64,000 bases of DNA from Macrocystis pyrifera (lineage: Eukaryota > Sar > Phaeophyceae > Laminariales > Laminariaceae), in contig JASSKH010000001.1 in assembly GCA_031763025.1 (NCBI GenBank), positions 5,930,024 to 5,994,023 of the forward strand. The letters run 5' to 3'. This document shows positions 20,801-26,089 of this stretch, one piece after another. The notes under the pieces were generated by a model. The model was not told the DNA's origin, did no database searches, and was given only the letters and a program-made list of their open reading frames with translations. Numbering within the stretch: position 1 is the first letter of the stretch; each line of letters opens with the position of its first letter. The translations under genes were made by a program, and so were the position numbers.

Positions 20801-23235
20801 TCCAGGAAACGTGTCCCAGATAATGCAGAGTGTGTGGATTCCCGCCGGCTAAATCGAGTAGCTCATGCAGATCATACAGATCATTAATAGATCTATCTGT
20901 CCGCCCTGAAAGATCTAGATGGTGAACTGTGGGAAACGATTAATCTGTTGGATGATGTGGCCGATGTCTTGGTTTTTGCCTTGGCTTTATTGCCTGCGGC
21001 TGTGGGTTTGGTTTGCCTCGGCGAAGGGTTTGGCTTGCCCTGGCTAAGGGTTTGGTTATGCCTGGGCTGCACGTTTGGTTAAGTTGGTTAGGCTTGCCAT
21101 GCCTTTTTGTTGGTTCGGTTTCGGTTTGAGTTGGTTCGGTTTGGTTTCGGCTTGACACCGCTCGACTGTCTGTTTGGTTAGCCTCCGCTGTGGGTTCGAT
21201 AAGTTGACGTGACTTGGTTTGTTTTGGTTTGGTTTGGTCTGGCTTGGCTTGACATTGCTTGGCTTTGGATTGTTGTTTAGCCTCGGCGTTAGGTTTGGTT
21301 AGCTTGCACTGCCAGTGTGGTCAAGTTGGCTTGGCTTGAGCTTGGTCATGAGGTTGGCAGGAGCTTGGCTTGAGCTTGGCTAGAGCTTGGCTTAAGGTTA
21401 GCTTGAGCTTGGCATGAGCTTGGCTTAAGGTTAGCTTGAATTCGCGTGATGTTGGCTTGGGCTCGGCTTGAGCTCGGCATCAGCTTGGCACGAGCTTGAC
21501 TTGAGCTTGAGCTTGGCTTGAGCGCTCCTTGCCCCTGGTATTTCGTTAGTATGGCTTAAACCAGCGAATGTAAACTTAGCCACCGCTACTACTGCTACTA
21601 CTGCCTGCCGCTACTGATACTAAGCAATTCAGTAAGATCACTGGTGCCATGTACTACTTTCACTACTGATAAGATGAACTACGTTCCCTACGCTTGCAAT
21701 TCAGGGAAACGGCGCGGGTACGGCTCTGCTGGCGTTTATGTTCCTGTTCAGCGGCTTCTTCATCAGCTACAGCTCCATCCCGAAGGGGTGGAGGTGGTTC
21801 ACAGCTCTGTCCATGTTCAAGTACCCCTTCGAGGGCATGATCAGAAATATGCTGGACGAGGAGGAGGACCGGAGTGGGCACGTGGACGTAAGAACAAACA
21901 ACGGGAGTAATGTACCTTTTTTGGCGTGCCACGATGGGGGTACTGTACCTTGTACCTTTTTTTGGCCAAAATATTTCTGGCTGATGGGTCAGCTTTTTTT
22001 GTTTCAATATTTTTCGTTTTCGCAGATCTCGTAGGCCGTGCGGGGTATTGATTGGTCATCTGGTTATATCTCTTTTCGGGCAAACCGCTCGAATTCTAAG
22101 TACTGTAGTTTTGCCCCCAAGGCTGGACTGCCTACTCTAAAAGGGTTTAGCGCACCACTTTTCTTGGAAGCCGTCTGTCTCCCTGGGTGATCAACTATTA
22201 CGGGGGACCCTAGTAAATATCGGTAGAACCTACGGTACACACAAAAACCTATATGCTCCCCTGTTTTTACAAACAATATTTGGTGATATTTACTATGGTC
22301 TCCCGTGATAGACATCTAGCCTGGTTGGACAAGAAGAAACATTCACACTGTAGATGAGGCCTTGTCGCAGCTTTCGTGTCGACGGTGGGTACACACCCCG
22401 AGTTGAGAGAGGTGTGAGTAACGGGCAGAAAACACCTCTCTCGACCAAAATAGCGCTCTCTCTGGCAGTGCTTGTTGTGGAGGACCATAGTAAGTAACAC
22501 CTGCGGTACACACAAAAGCCTATATATTTCACCTATTTTTACTCACAAGATTTTGGTCCCATTTACCATGGCCCTCCGCAATGTTAACACTGGGAAGGAA
22601 TGCAAGGACCGTCCTTGATCTCTTTTGACACCTCGGGCAGAGCATCGATTCCCAATTGATGATCTAACTGCCTCAGGGCAGATAGGGCAGATAGATGTCG
22701 TGGTACCGGGTGCGAGCGGTACAGCAGTCTGCACGATCTATAGCGCATGTTTCCTGGGTTGGACCTGTACTGTACAGATCCTACATCGCGCATCATAGCG
22801 GCAGGTTACGATGTAGATGATCTATCTGTAGATGACCTGTCGGGAGGGTGCACTACTATTTCAACCCTCTTAGTTCGATCCCTCTCAACCGTTGATACTC
22901 GGTCTGTACATAAAATCTGTTGGAGGTGCCCATAACTATTCCAACCCTTTTTACTTTTTCGACCCCTTTCAACCGTTGATATTGTATCTGTAGATGATCT
23001 ATTTGTGTATGATCTGTCGTAGGTGTGTACTACTACGTATTCCAACCCTCTCAACTTTTCCGACCCCTTTCGACCCTTGATGCTCTGTCAGGCCCTGGAT
23101 GAATTTGCCGAAAGCTCGAGCGTAGAGGACACGGACATTTGGTCTGTCGTCTACGGCCCCCTCTGTTTTATCGTCGGGTTCCGGGTTCTGTTCTACGTCG
23201 CCCTCGTCACCAAGCACAGCGGAAGCCGCAAGTAG
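818..23235 (+). CDS. ABCG/WBC-family half transporter, 15 exons
   Basis: This gene encodes an ATP-driven membrane exporter half-molecule that should dimerise to pump a lipid, hormone or other small hydrophobic substrate; the substrate cannot be read from sequence. The exons (listed separately) join to 647 residues, a usual ABCG half-transporter length, in the NBD-then-TMD order typical of the family. Visible motifs are Walker A GASGAGKST (115-123), Q-loop Gln162, signature ISGGEKRRV (221-229, split by an intron), Walker B IIFLDEP (241-247), D-loop SGLD and H-loop His278 in IHQPS. Six hydrophobic spans follow, with the EERSIYTREHS stretch characteristic of ABCG TMDs. The start at 818 gives 64 residues before exon 2; the Met encoded at 860 is an alternative. 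Introns are 319 to 4805 bp, eleven of fourteen in phase 0, and twelve of fourteen acceptors are followed by G. Oddities: intron 3 is GC-AG, and exon 9 has one extra T, so the frame is broken as written (sequencing error or a true lesion). Intron 1 is long enough to hide a further exon. Confidence 0.96.
1092..1195. mobile_element. Hairpin MITE family 2, copy (intron 1)
   Basis: The left end reads GGGCTGCAGTCCCAT and the right end CACTGCAGTACTAAAAAGGG, imperfect inverted ends shared with the copies near 1919, 36882, 40337, 46970, 61920, 62123 and 62236. The centre is diverged. Confidence 0.55.
1416..1521. mobile_element. MITE family 1 copy (diverged)
   Basis: This copy has recognisable ends (ATTACGGAGGGCCATAG and ACGATGGCCCCCTGT) and the shared centre 'CACACAAAAACCTATA'. 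It is more diverged than most copies. The canonical description is given at 33471. Confidence 0.85.
1805..1911. mobile_element. MITE family 1 copy, inverted orientation
   Basis: Begins ATTACGGGGGACCATAGTAA and ends ACCCCCGTAA. The centre reads in the opposite direction to the majority copies (AATATTG before TAGGTTTTT), showing insertion in both orientations. TA precedes the left end. Confidence 0.92.
1919..2012. mobile_element. Hairpin MITE family 2, copy
   Basis: Ends of the family are visible: 'CCCTTTAGCACCGGAGTCCC' on the left and a complementary GGGAAGTGCGGTTCTATAA on the right, around a GAATTAGAGTGGTTTGTCCCC core. It lies immediately after the MITE at 1805-1911. Confidence 0.7.
2044..2141. 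repeat. Two-copy tandem repeat in intron 1
   Basis: The phrase GTGATCCCACGTCTCTCTGC is repeated after about 50 bp, each copy followed by AGCAGAGTGTT. It is a simple local duplication inside ABCG intron 1 with no coding role visible. Confidence 0.75.
2142..3116. other. Intron 1 interior, unassigned
   Basis: No exon could be tied to the ABCG gene here. An 88-codon open frame (2235-2501) has Ser/Arg/Gly-rich composition without family resemblance, and a (CAG)n run sits at about 2582-2601. It may be the edge of an old element, but nothing identifies one. Confidence 0.35.
3117..3576. mobile_element. MITE family 1 copy split by a SINE insertion
   Basis: The left two thirds of a MITE (3117-3204, ending AATATGGTCCTA) and its right end (about 3554-3576, TATACTATGGTCCCCCGTAAT) are separated by about 349 bp of unrelated sequence. 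Joining the two flanks restores the usual MITE order, so the intervening block is a later insertion. Confidence 0.85.
3205..3553 (+). mobile_element. tRNA-headed SINE inserted in a MITE
   Basis: The insert starts GCGTCCC exactly at the MITE breakpoint. It holds a box A-like TGGCTTGGTAGG (3215-3226) and a perfect box B GGTTCAAATC (3259-3268) inside a T-arm with a 5-bp stem (GTGGG/CTCAC). The 3' acceptor strand CGAGTGC pairs with GCGTCCC at only five of seven positions, two of them wobble, so it is not a working tRNA. A T5 tract follows at about 3294. The body runs about 250 bp and ends in A-rich sequence, (TA)n and CCTGG. This is the organisation of a tRNA-derived SINE with internal Pol III promoter. 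Confidence 0.75.
3837..4604. mobile_element. 780-bp terminal-inverted-repeat element, copy A
   Basis: The ends GGCTGTTTTTTCTGTGCGGT and GCATAGGAAACAGCC are inverted, and the interior matches copies at 13028 and 15969. This is the most diverged of the three, and its flanking trinucleotides (CCA and TTA) no longer match. It has no transposase frame, so it is non-autonomous. Confidence 0.85.
5040..5335. repeat. Degenerate C-rich minisatellite with telomere-like CCCTAA
   Basis: Units of roughly 30 bp of the form CCCCGATGAACTCTAACCCC are repeated about nine times with heavy drift. CCCTAA/CCTACCC motifs give a superficial resemblance to telomeric repeat, but the unit is longer and irregular, so it is an internal minisatellite of intron 1. 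Confidence 0.8.
5815..5892 (+). CDS. ABCG exon 2
   Basis: This exon encodes residues 65-90, including LSAMELSYTIQIAGKDSK, the beta strand and A-loop region that precedes Walker A in ABCG proteins. The acceptor is a pyrimidine tract ending TTAAG|G, the donor AAG|GTGAAA, and both ends are phase 0. Confidence 0.85.
6440..6516 (+). repeat. CCCT/CTCC microsatellite at the intron 2 acceptor
   Basis: A CCCTCC-type run forms the polypyrimidine tract directly upstream of the CCCTCAG acceptor of exon 3. It therefore doubles as part of the splice site. Confidence 0.8.
6537..6674 (+). CDS. ABCG exon 3 with Walker A
   Basis: This exon encodes residues 91-136: TLIHPLT, MVAIMGASGAGKSTLLDVLA and RIPFSQ. 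GASGAGKST is the P-loop that binds ATP phosphates. The exon ends CAG|GCAAGC, a near-perfect GC-type donor. Reading on to the first downstream GT would add out-of-family residues, whereas joining at the GC site to exon 4 restores the conserved order. Confidence 0.95.
6675..6680 (+). promoter_or_regulatory. Non-canonical GC splice donor (intron 3)
   Basis: The donor reads CAG|GCAAGC, the consensus seen at GC-AG introns. It is the only non-GT donor among the ABCG introns. The partner acceptor is GAACAG at 7601-7606. Confidence 0.85.
6855..6973. mobile_element. MITE family 1 copy (intron 3)
   Basis: Both ends are intact (TACGGGGGACCATAGTAAAT and CTATGGTCCCCCGTA). About 12 bp longer than the canonical copy because the centre carries extra CAGGTACGTG and CCGGTA sequence. 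Confidence 0.93.
7000..7150. repeat. Dispersed repeat D, copy 1
   Basis: The segment matches 42285-42440 closely, including CCCATAGCTCCCGTTGCAAC and GGGCACGTTGACCCG. No terminal structure or coding capacity was seen. Its class is unknown. Confidence 0.75.
7351..7457. mobile_element. MITE family 1 copy, inverted orientation (intron 3)
   Basis: Begins ATTACGGGGGACCACAGTAA and ends GGTCCCCCGTGAT with TA on both sides. The centre reads in the minority orientation. Confidence 0.93.
7607..7684 (+). CDS. ABCG exon 4
   Basis: This exon encodes residues 137-162, VDGSYLLDGQAIQPKEFK and RMSGYVMQ, ending on the Q-loop glutamine that senses the gamma phosphate. Acceptor GAACAG|G, donor CAG|GTCTGC, phase 0 at both ends. 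Confidence 0.94.
8216..8296 (+). CDS. ABCG exon 5
   Basis: This exon encodes residues 163-189 directly after the Q-loop: DDALYPLLSVRETLQFAAEL, the family-typical 'lTVrEtL.faA.lR' segment of the helical domain. Acceptor TTTCCAG|G, donor AAG|GTACTG, phase 0. Confidence 0.95.
8569..8763 (+). repeat. Very long G homopolymers in intron 5
   Basis: Two G runs of about 59 and about 86 bases are separated by a short A/G-rich interruption and followed by a third run after a single T. Their true length is uncertain in any assembly. On the RNA level they would be G-quadruplex-prone. Confidence 0.8.
9026..9057 (+). repeat. Partial duplicate of the exon 6 start inside intron 5
   Basis: This segment repeats the first 32 bases of exon 6 (GGCGAGAAGTACAAGCTGGT and onward) with only two mismatches, preceded by an AG, 130 bp upstream of the real exon. 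Flanking ATCGTTGACTCCCC phrases repeat too. A 130-bp offset is not a multiple of three, so use of this acceptor would break the frame. Confidence 0.9.
9156..9258 (+). CDS. ABCG exon 6
   Basis: This exon encodes residues 190-223 and the first base of Gly224: YKLVEETIKQLKL, NCADTKIGN and RGISG, ending inside the ABC signature. Acceptor GCACAG|G, donor GGAG|GTGAGC, exits in phase 1. Confidence 0.95.
9312..9416. mobile_element. MITE family 1 copy, inverted orientation (intron 6)
   Basis: The left end is TTACGGGGCCCATTGTAC and the right end CTATGGTCCTCCGTA, about 50 bp after the exon 6 donor. Confidence 0.9.
9824..9930. mobile_element. MITE family 1 copy (intron 6)
   Basis: Near-canonical, with both inverted ends and the ACACCTATATATTTACC centre. 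One mismatch in the right end (TACTAAGG). Confidence 0.95.
10090..10173 (+). CDS. ABCG exon 7 with Walker B
   Basis: This exon completes the signature (GEKRRVSIG) and carries Walker B plus D-loop start (PSIIFLDEPTSGL), residues 224-251 and one base of Asp252. Asp245 and Glu246 are the magnesium-binding and catalytic residues. Acceptor GAGCAG|G, donor CTCG|GTGAGT. Confidence 0.96.
10398..10448 (+). repeat. G homopolymer (about 51) in intron 7
   Basis: An uninterrupted G run. A C run of about 59 lies in the same intron at 10989-11048, so the two could in principle pair in the pre-mRNA. Confidence 0.85.
10989..11048 (+). repeat. C homopolymer (about 59) in intron 7
   Basis: A nearly pure C run lies immediately upstream of the exon 8 acceptor and forms its pyrimidine tract. 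A shorter C run precedes it at 10950-10966. Confidence 0.85.
11072..11214 (+). CDS. ABCG exon 8 with H-loop
   Basis: This exon encodes the rest of Asp252 to residue 299: STTALTIAETLSSV, TVAMTIHQPSTRV and KVMFLSRGRM. His278 in IHQPS is the switch histidine. Acceptor GCGCAG|A, donor ATG|GTGAGC, exits in phase 0. Confidence 0.96.
11333..11440. mobile_element. MITE family 1 copy (intron 8, first of a close pair)
   Basis: The left end is diverged (ATTGCCGGAGGGCC), the right end is intact (ACTGTGGTCCCCCGTAAT). Confidence 0.88.
11484..11588. mobile_element. MITE family 1 copy (intron 8, second of a close pair)
   Basis: Ends TTACGGGGGCCATGGTTGAT and CCCCCGTAA. It lies about 45 bp after the preceding copy in the same orientation. 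Confidence 0.9.
11589..11690 (+). repeat. 'AGTGCC' dispersed repeat carrying an exon 8 edge-like segment, copy 1
   Basis: The segment contains ATAGTGCC, GATGGGATT and then TACCGGGGAAGGACGGTGAC plus a T run, which resembles the exon 8 end and donor (AGCCGGGGAAGGATGGTGAG plus T run). Related 'agtgcc' sequence occurs at 12119, 15525 and 46755. Confidence 0.6.
12119..12240 (+). repeat. 'AGTGCC' dispersed repeat carrying an exon 8 edge-like segment, copy 2
   Basis: Contains TAGTGCCGATTGCCCGGGTA, GATGGGATGATGCGCGGAG and GTGCCGGGAAAGGATGGTGA followed by a T-rich tract. The last part matches the exon 8 donor region better than copy 1 does. Confidence 0.6.
12628..12945 (+). repeat. 34-bp minisatellite, about nine units (intron 8)
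   Basis: Units of 34 bp with core GGGCTGGGTAATCGAACGAT and TTACCCCCGCC are repeated head to tail with few substitutions. There are no unique spacers. Confidence 0.93.
13028..13806. mobile_element. 780-bp terminal-inverted-repeat element, copy B
   Basis: Ends GGCCGTTTCCTATGCGGTTC and the exact reverse complement at the right. It is flanked by TTA on both sides (13025-13027 and 13807-13809). The interior holds a palindrome around GATTTTGGCCCAAAATC, a CAG-rich spot and repeated GCACTCG/CGTCTCTTCGC motifs. A 3-bp target duplication and no transposase suggest a non-autonomous PIF/Harbinger-like element; the class is inference. Confidence 0.9.
14086..14150 (+). repeat. (TA)n-CCTGGTA tail-like segment
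   Basis: A run of TA dinucleotides followed by CCTGGTACG resembles the 3' tail of the SINE at 3205-3553. No body matching that SINE was found upstream, so it is only a possible tail remnant. Confidence 0.35.
14443..14575 (+). CDS. ABCG exon 9, frame broken by one extra T
   Basis: Reading GTT TTC TTC GGC gives VFFGNPSDLPSYC and AYSNIGEFF, then a stop. Continuing one base later gives LEVVDEYEAADNVK, the 'adFllevvd.ye' segment expected at the end of the NBD. The exon is 133 nt instead of the 132 needed to keep phase. The likely extra base is in the T6 run at 14527-14532. Acceptor CTGTAG|G, donor AAG|GTGCCG. Confidence 0.92.
14895..14945 (+). CDS. ABCG exon 10 (short linker)
   Basis: This exon encodes 17 residues, DHHTQAVRLRAPSA at its end, in the variable linker between NBD and TMD. 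Its assignment rests on the splice sites CACAG|G and GCG|GTAAGT, both phase 0, and on position. Confidence 0.75.
15100..15321 (+). mobile_element. C-tailed dispersed repeat, copy 1
   Basis: The body contains GCGACTCGCCCAACACCTCA, GGTGAAAACCCGCCG, GGGATGCGAGGGTTTATGGT and CCATGCATGAGATCGAGTAC and ends in a C homopolymer at 15304-15320. Copies in the minus orientation at 18915, 29311 and 29583 begin with a G homopolymer, so the C run belongs to the element as a tail. No coding capacity. No clear Pol III boxes were found. Confidence 0.8.
15525..15705 (+). repeat. 'AGTGCC' dispersed repeat, copy 3
   Basis: GTGCCGTCTGCCCGCTTATA, TAGTGCCTGTAGAGTCGCTT, GATGGGATTAACTATT and a doubled GTGTGCGGAGGGATTAGTGC are visible. 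Closely related to 46755-46880. Confidence 0.7.
15969..16754. mobile_element. 780-bp terminal-inverted-repeat element, copy C
   Basis: Ends GGCTGTTTCCTGTGCGGTTC and GAACCGCATAGGAAACGGCC, flanked by TCA on both sides (15966-15968 and 16755-16757). It is nearly collinear with copy B, with a pure (CAG)n at 16404-16432. Confidence 0.9.
16927..17016 (+). CDS. ABCG exon 11
   Basis: This exon encodes residues 361-390: SHDFANSMAKEIGILLRRQ, the amphipathic connector leading to the first membrane span. Acceptor GAAAG|G, donor CAG|GTGCGT, phase 0. Confidence 0.9.
17017..17640 (+). repeat. Tandem copies of the exon 11 end within intron 11
   Basis: The exon 11 end plus donor and first intron bases (CTCCTCCGCCGACAGGTG, then ACGAGCGGCGCAATGTGG-like sequence) recur in decayed form at about 17163-17215, 17378-17425 and 17548-17600. 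Between them lie repeated CTGATTGGCGCAATC-type phrases. Period is roughly 165-210 bp. Confidence 0.88.
17885..18140. repeat. GATC-rich dispersed repeat, copy 1 (intron 11)
   Basis: The segment contains GATGATCTAGATCTTTCTAG, CCGGGTGGGAGCAGTATAAT, CATGTTTCCTGGGATTGATC and CTCACAACGGCAGGTGATGA, phrases shared with 20700-20930, 22660-22850, 45040-45325 and 47110-47540. GATC occurs far more often than chance. Confidence 0.8.
18492..18636 (+). CDS. ABCG exon 12 (first membrane span)
   Basis: This exon encodes residues 391-438 and one base of Gly439: WLNVVRTPELAVIRLSMC, IVALVLGSLFWQ (span 1) and SKRSAYFAF. Acceptor CTGCAG|T, donor TTCG|GTGAGC. Confidence 0.95.
18660..18702 (+). repeat. GGGA microsatellite (intron 12)
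   Basis: (GGGA)n of about nine units, just after the exon 12 donor. Confidence 0.9.
18915..19270 (-). mobile_element. C-tailed dispersed repeat, copy 2 (minus), with extra G runs
   Basis: In minus orientation: GTGCATGCCCGTAGATCCTC, ATGCCGGGACGGAGCACGTC, GGGTTTTCACCGATCAGGCA and GCGAAGCGAAAAGTGGGGTG. G runs followed by TACTCGATATC at about 19235-19270 look like the tail junction of a second, otherwise missing copy. Confidence 0.65.
19770..19995 (+). repeat. Decayed tandem repeat up to the exon 13 acceptor
   Basis: CGATGCCTCACTCTTCACGA with GTGCCTCTTTACTGAAAAC recurs about 105 bp later as GGATGCCGTGTTCATGAAGA with ATGCCTCTTTATTCAACG, and more weakly next to the acceptor (CCGAATTTATGAAAAACCTC). 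Confidence 0.55.
19996..20297 (+). CDS. ABCG exon 13 (spans 2-4)
   Basis: The largest exon: completes Gly439 and encodes 440-539. It holds LALFLFTSLEALPIF (span 2), the EERSIYTREHSRGAYR coupling segment, FLIYIPVCLAMSVMFTAISY (span 3) and FAFQILAIFFVLLEGNAF (span 4). Acceptor GTCAG|G, donor ACG|GTGAGA. Confidence 0.97.
20330..20590. repeat. GATC satellite-like tract (intron 13)
   Basis: Irregular repetition of GTAGATCATCTAGATCGTAG-type units, a local amplification of the GATC-rich family. Confidence 0.85.
20591..20698. mobile_element. MITE family 1 copy, inverted, inside the GATC tract
   Basis: Left end GACGGGGGAACATAGTAATC, right end CTCTGGTCCCCCGTAA. The GATC tract continues on both sides, so the MITE inserted into the satellite. 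Confidence 0.9.
20700..20935. repeat. GATC-rich dispersed repeat, copy 2 (inverted)
   Basis: Reverse-orientation match to 17885-18140: AACGTGTCCCAGATAATGC and TGTCCGCCCTGAAAGATCTA correspond to phrases of the plus-orientation copies. Confidence 0.6.
20990..21535 (+). repeat. GCTTGG-rich degenerate repeat (intron 13)
   Basis: Hundreds of bases built from GGTTTGGCTTGCC and later GAGCTTGGCTTGAGCTTGGC units of about 12 bp. Low complexity; no coding function. Confidence 0.85.
21705..21887 (+). CDS. ABCG exon 14 (span 5)
   Basis: This exon encodes residues 540-600: GTALLAFMFLFSGFFISY (span 5), SIPKGWRWFTALSMFKYP and FEGMIRNML, a typical ABCG re-entrant/extracellular segment. Acceptor TTCAG|G, donor GAC|GTAAGA, phase 0. 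Confidence 0.96.
22197..22309. mobile_element. MITE family 1 copy (intron 14)
   Basis: Ends ATTACGGGGGACCCTAGTAA and CTATGGTCTCCCGTGA. It carries a short internal insertion (TCGGTAGAACC). Confidence 0.93.
22475..22582. mobile_element. MITE family 1 copy (intron 14, second)
   Basis: Ends TGTGGAGGACCATAGTAAG and ATTTACCATGGCCCTCCGCA. Both ends diverged. Confidence 0.88.
22660..22850. repeat. GATC-rich dispersed repeat, copy 3 (intron 14)
   Basis: GATCTAACTGCCTCAGGGCA, GTTTCCTGGGTTGGACCTGT and GTAGATGATCTATCTGTAGA are visible, in family order. Confidence 0.75.
22855..23091 (+). repeat. Tandem copies of the exon 15 acceptor region
   Basis: ATTTCAACCCTCTTAGTTCG...CAACCGTTGAT is repeated at about 22855, 22933 and 23037. 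The last copy contains the real pyrimidine tract and acceptor (CGACCCTTGATGCTCTGTCAG). The earlier copies end GGTCTGTACAT and GTATCTGTAG, close to acceptors. Confidence 0.75.
23092..23235 (+). CDS. ABCG exon 15 (span 6, stop)
   Basis: This exon encodes residues 601-647: IWSVVYGPLCFIVGFRVLFY with YVALVTKHSGSRK and TAG at 23233-23235. The short basic tail after the last span is typical of the family. Confidence 0.95.
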   Translation, partial: ALDEFAESSSVEDTDIWSVVYGPLCFIVGFRVLFYVALVTKHSGSRK

Positions 23236-23254
23236 AAGGGGGGGGTGATTCTAC

Positions 23255-23615
23255 AGTGTCCCCATGCTCCTCCTGGGTTGTTTTAGCAGGGGATTGATGC
23301 CTACCACCCCCTGCCGCTACTGAGGTCGTAGGTAAAGGATTTGTACCTATCGTCCCCTTGCCAGTATAAGATGATGCTGGGTAGGGGATTGATGTCTACT
23401 GTCCCCTTCTGTCACGTAGCATCATTAAGTAGGGGATTGATCCATACCAGCCCCTCCTGGGATCGACATTACTTACGAGATTTATTTCTACCATCCCCTT
23501 CTTCCGCTAGGATAGTCAAGTAGGGCGGTGGTGTCTAGTAGCCCCCCTGCTGTGATCGACAATAGGAAGTAGGGGACCGATTTCTACCCGCCCCTTGTTT
23601 CTCACTTCCGTTTGT
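23255..23615 (+). repeat. Tandem repeat downstream of ABCG (3' UTR or flank)
   Basis: About six units of roughly 55-65 bp containing GTAGGGGATTGATGTCTAC and CCCCTTCTG with drift. It starts about 20 bp after the stop codon, so it probably lies in the 3' UTR. Confidence 0.85.
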
Positions 23616-24322
23616 TGCCGGGCGCTGTAAGACGCGCATATATAGCTGTGTATGCCGTAGCACTGCAAAAAAAAAAAAAATCCACACTGATTCCAAACAG
23701 TTTGTCCGAAAATTTCTCGAGAGATTTAAAGGCGTGACGATGATTAGCAGATTTCAGAATTTTTCTTTTTTAGTACCCGTCTTGTTGATACCATTATTAA
23801 TAGGCTCTATCGGTACATTGCCGATAGTACATTGGGTTAACAGGGCTGCGTCTAATTTCGACGTGTGATTGGGGTGGGGTGCTGGGTTTCCTCCAACATT
23901 ATCAGGCGTATTTTGGTGGGGGGGGGGGATTTCAAACCCTAAAAAATGGCGGAGACGCTTTTCGGACACGAAGTTCTTCAAGTTAAAGTGGCATGATTGC
24001 TGGACAGTGAGGTCGTGAAAGGCTTTGCAACTGCTAAAACCAAGTTTGTTTGTTTTTTCGGAGGGAAAACTGCGAGACGCGTGCTCGGAATCAATCTTGG
24101 ATGGTTCCGGCAGCATGTATGATATGATATTATACTCCAGGACGATACGGTGGGTAAGAGCCTTTGGTTCGGTTTCGTCTCGGTACAGCAGGCGTAATTG
24201 TGTGGAATGTCGACAGCTGTACCGTATACACACCCCGCTTTTGACGGAAATAGAAGGACCGTTACTAAGTTGTTTTTTGTATTTCCGCACAGAACGGTAC
24301 TCCGTATTTTTTAGTTTGTTTT
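23616..24322. other. Intergenic, unassigned
   Basis: AT-rich stretch with a 178-codon minus-strand open frame (23754-24290) lacking recognisable motifs and with composition unlike the exons of this window. Treated as non-coding. No polyadenylation signal could be assigned. Confidence 0.4.
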
Positions 24323-24429
24323 ATTACGGGGGACCATAGTAAATAGGACCAACGGTGCACACCAAAACCGATATATTTCCCTATTTTTTCTAACATTGTT
24401 TGGTCCTATTTACTATGGTCCCCTGTAAT
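24323..24429. mobile_element. MITE family 1 copy
   Basis: Near-canonical with TA target on both sides (TTTTA|TTACGGG and CTGTAA|TAGG). Confidence 0.95.
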
Positions 24430-25877
24430 AGGTGCCGTTTTTTTTAGTCCCATGTGGGGCGAAAGAAATCGAAAATGGGGGTGACAGCTGACGAGGGATC
24501 GCTTGCTAGTAGCTGCTGCTTGTTTAGCTCGTATACAGCTGCCCATTTTGTTTCTTCCTGTCGAGAGGGGGGGGGAGGGAGAGAGAGTGACAGCTGTCGA
24601 TGGATTGCTTGCTAGCTGACGTGCCTGTTTGTGGCCTCATCGAAAAGGAGAGAGAGAGAGAGAGAGAGAGAAGGGGGAGGGGGGGCTAGAGCTGCTCACT
24701 GAGGCACTGCGCTGTACTTCGCGGGTTTGGCTCACTTGTTTCTGATATGTCCTCCGCCCCTAAGGCCGTTTTTTTTCTAACAATAAAATGTGCAAAAATT
24801 TATTTTTCGAAAACGTGGGACATGTATCAAAGTCTTAAGCTATTGGTGTAGTATCTGTCATCGGAAAGGACGGGAGTTTTTTTCTAATATCTGTAGGCGG
24901 TGTGTGTGTTCGTTGCATACGGTTCGGGGCTGTGAAATGTGCTTGTGTGGGGTTTCGATGGCAAGGACTTCACGAGGCGTACCTGTGCGTAGAATTATCG
25001 TTGCGCGCCAAGCCAGCCCTGCGGCGCAATTGGTTATTTATGTGCGCGCGCCCGATGTGCGCTTCGGGCGGAGTATTGGGGGAGAGCGAACGACCTACTG
25101 CATTCTTCTCGTGAAGCAGTGTTTAGAGTTATTTTATTTCGACAGGTGGATTCCAGTGGGTTTTGGGGTGGCCGGAGGCCTTTTTTTTCTCTTTTAAGGG
25201 GTGTGACCTTGCTATTAATATACGGCTCTTCCTTTGTTAATATATATAATATATATAATCAAGCGTTTTTGTTTTCGACTTTACTCTGCGGGAGGATGTA
25301 CGTACGTAAAATGGGTTTTTCGTTTCTTTTTTCCGAGCACTCAGTTGTAGTTTTCGATTCGTTTTTGCAGCATGTAGGCACGTGATGCTGTAACGTACCT
25401 GGTACGTCAGCATGATGCTTGACATTTGTACCTAGCTAGGTAGGCTTCGTCAAATTTGAGCCTGGTTTGTACCGGCACCTGCTTTTTTGCTGCGAGAAAG
25501 TTTTGTCATTTTTGCTGAACCTCCCGTTTGGTTTACCTTTGTTGTTTGCGCGCGAGGAGGAGCGAAACAATAAAAAAAAGTGGCAATGAATGCTACGATT
25601 AGATTTGGAACGGTTTGGTTCTGAGCTGGAAGCGCACGCACTCCTCTTGTAGGATCCCAGTCTAATACGTATTGTGTACGACCGCATTCGCCATCATCAT
25701 ACCTGGTTCGATATTGTACACGGGTACCGGCGTGAGCTGTGCGCCATACTGAGAGGCGAGATGCCGCTGTCAACTATTTATGGTAGATCTAACGGAGGCG
25801 TAGCGGGAAGGGGGGGGGGCAGGCGAGATGCCGCTGTCAACTATTTACGGTAGATATAACGGAGGCGTGGCGGGGAA

Positions 25878-25913
<36 letters not shown>

Positions 25914-26089
25914 CCGATGGCTAGAAGGGGTAGTGGAGGGATGCTATAATGTATGCGCGGGTTTCGCATACAGTAATGCCATTTTTTTTTTTGTCTTTAT
26001 GTCCATGAACACACGGCTGCCAAGGCTTCGTTCGTGGTTGTTGTATTGTCTACAGTAGTGTTACTTGTAGCGCAACTCCGGTGGGTGGA
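24430..26089. other. Intergenic between convergent genes, unassigned
   Basis: Contains (GA)n at 24647-24672, a 135-codon plus frame (24790-25197) without recognisable domain, a direct repeat of GGCGAGATGCCGCTGTCAAC (25757 and 25823) and a G run. Nothing here is supported as a gene. Confidence 0.4.
25876..25911 (+). repeat. G homopolymer (about 36)
   Basis: Long G run following the second copy of a direct repeat (about 25755-25815 and 25823-25880) in which the first copy has only a short G run. Confidence 0.85.

Noticed and set aside
23754-24290. 178-codon minus-strand frame
   Set aside because: AT-rich composition unlike the exons here, no motifs, no splice context; kept only as an unassigned region.
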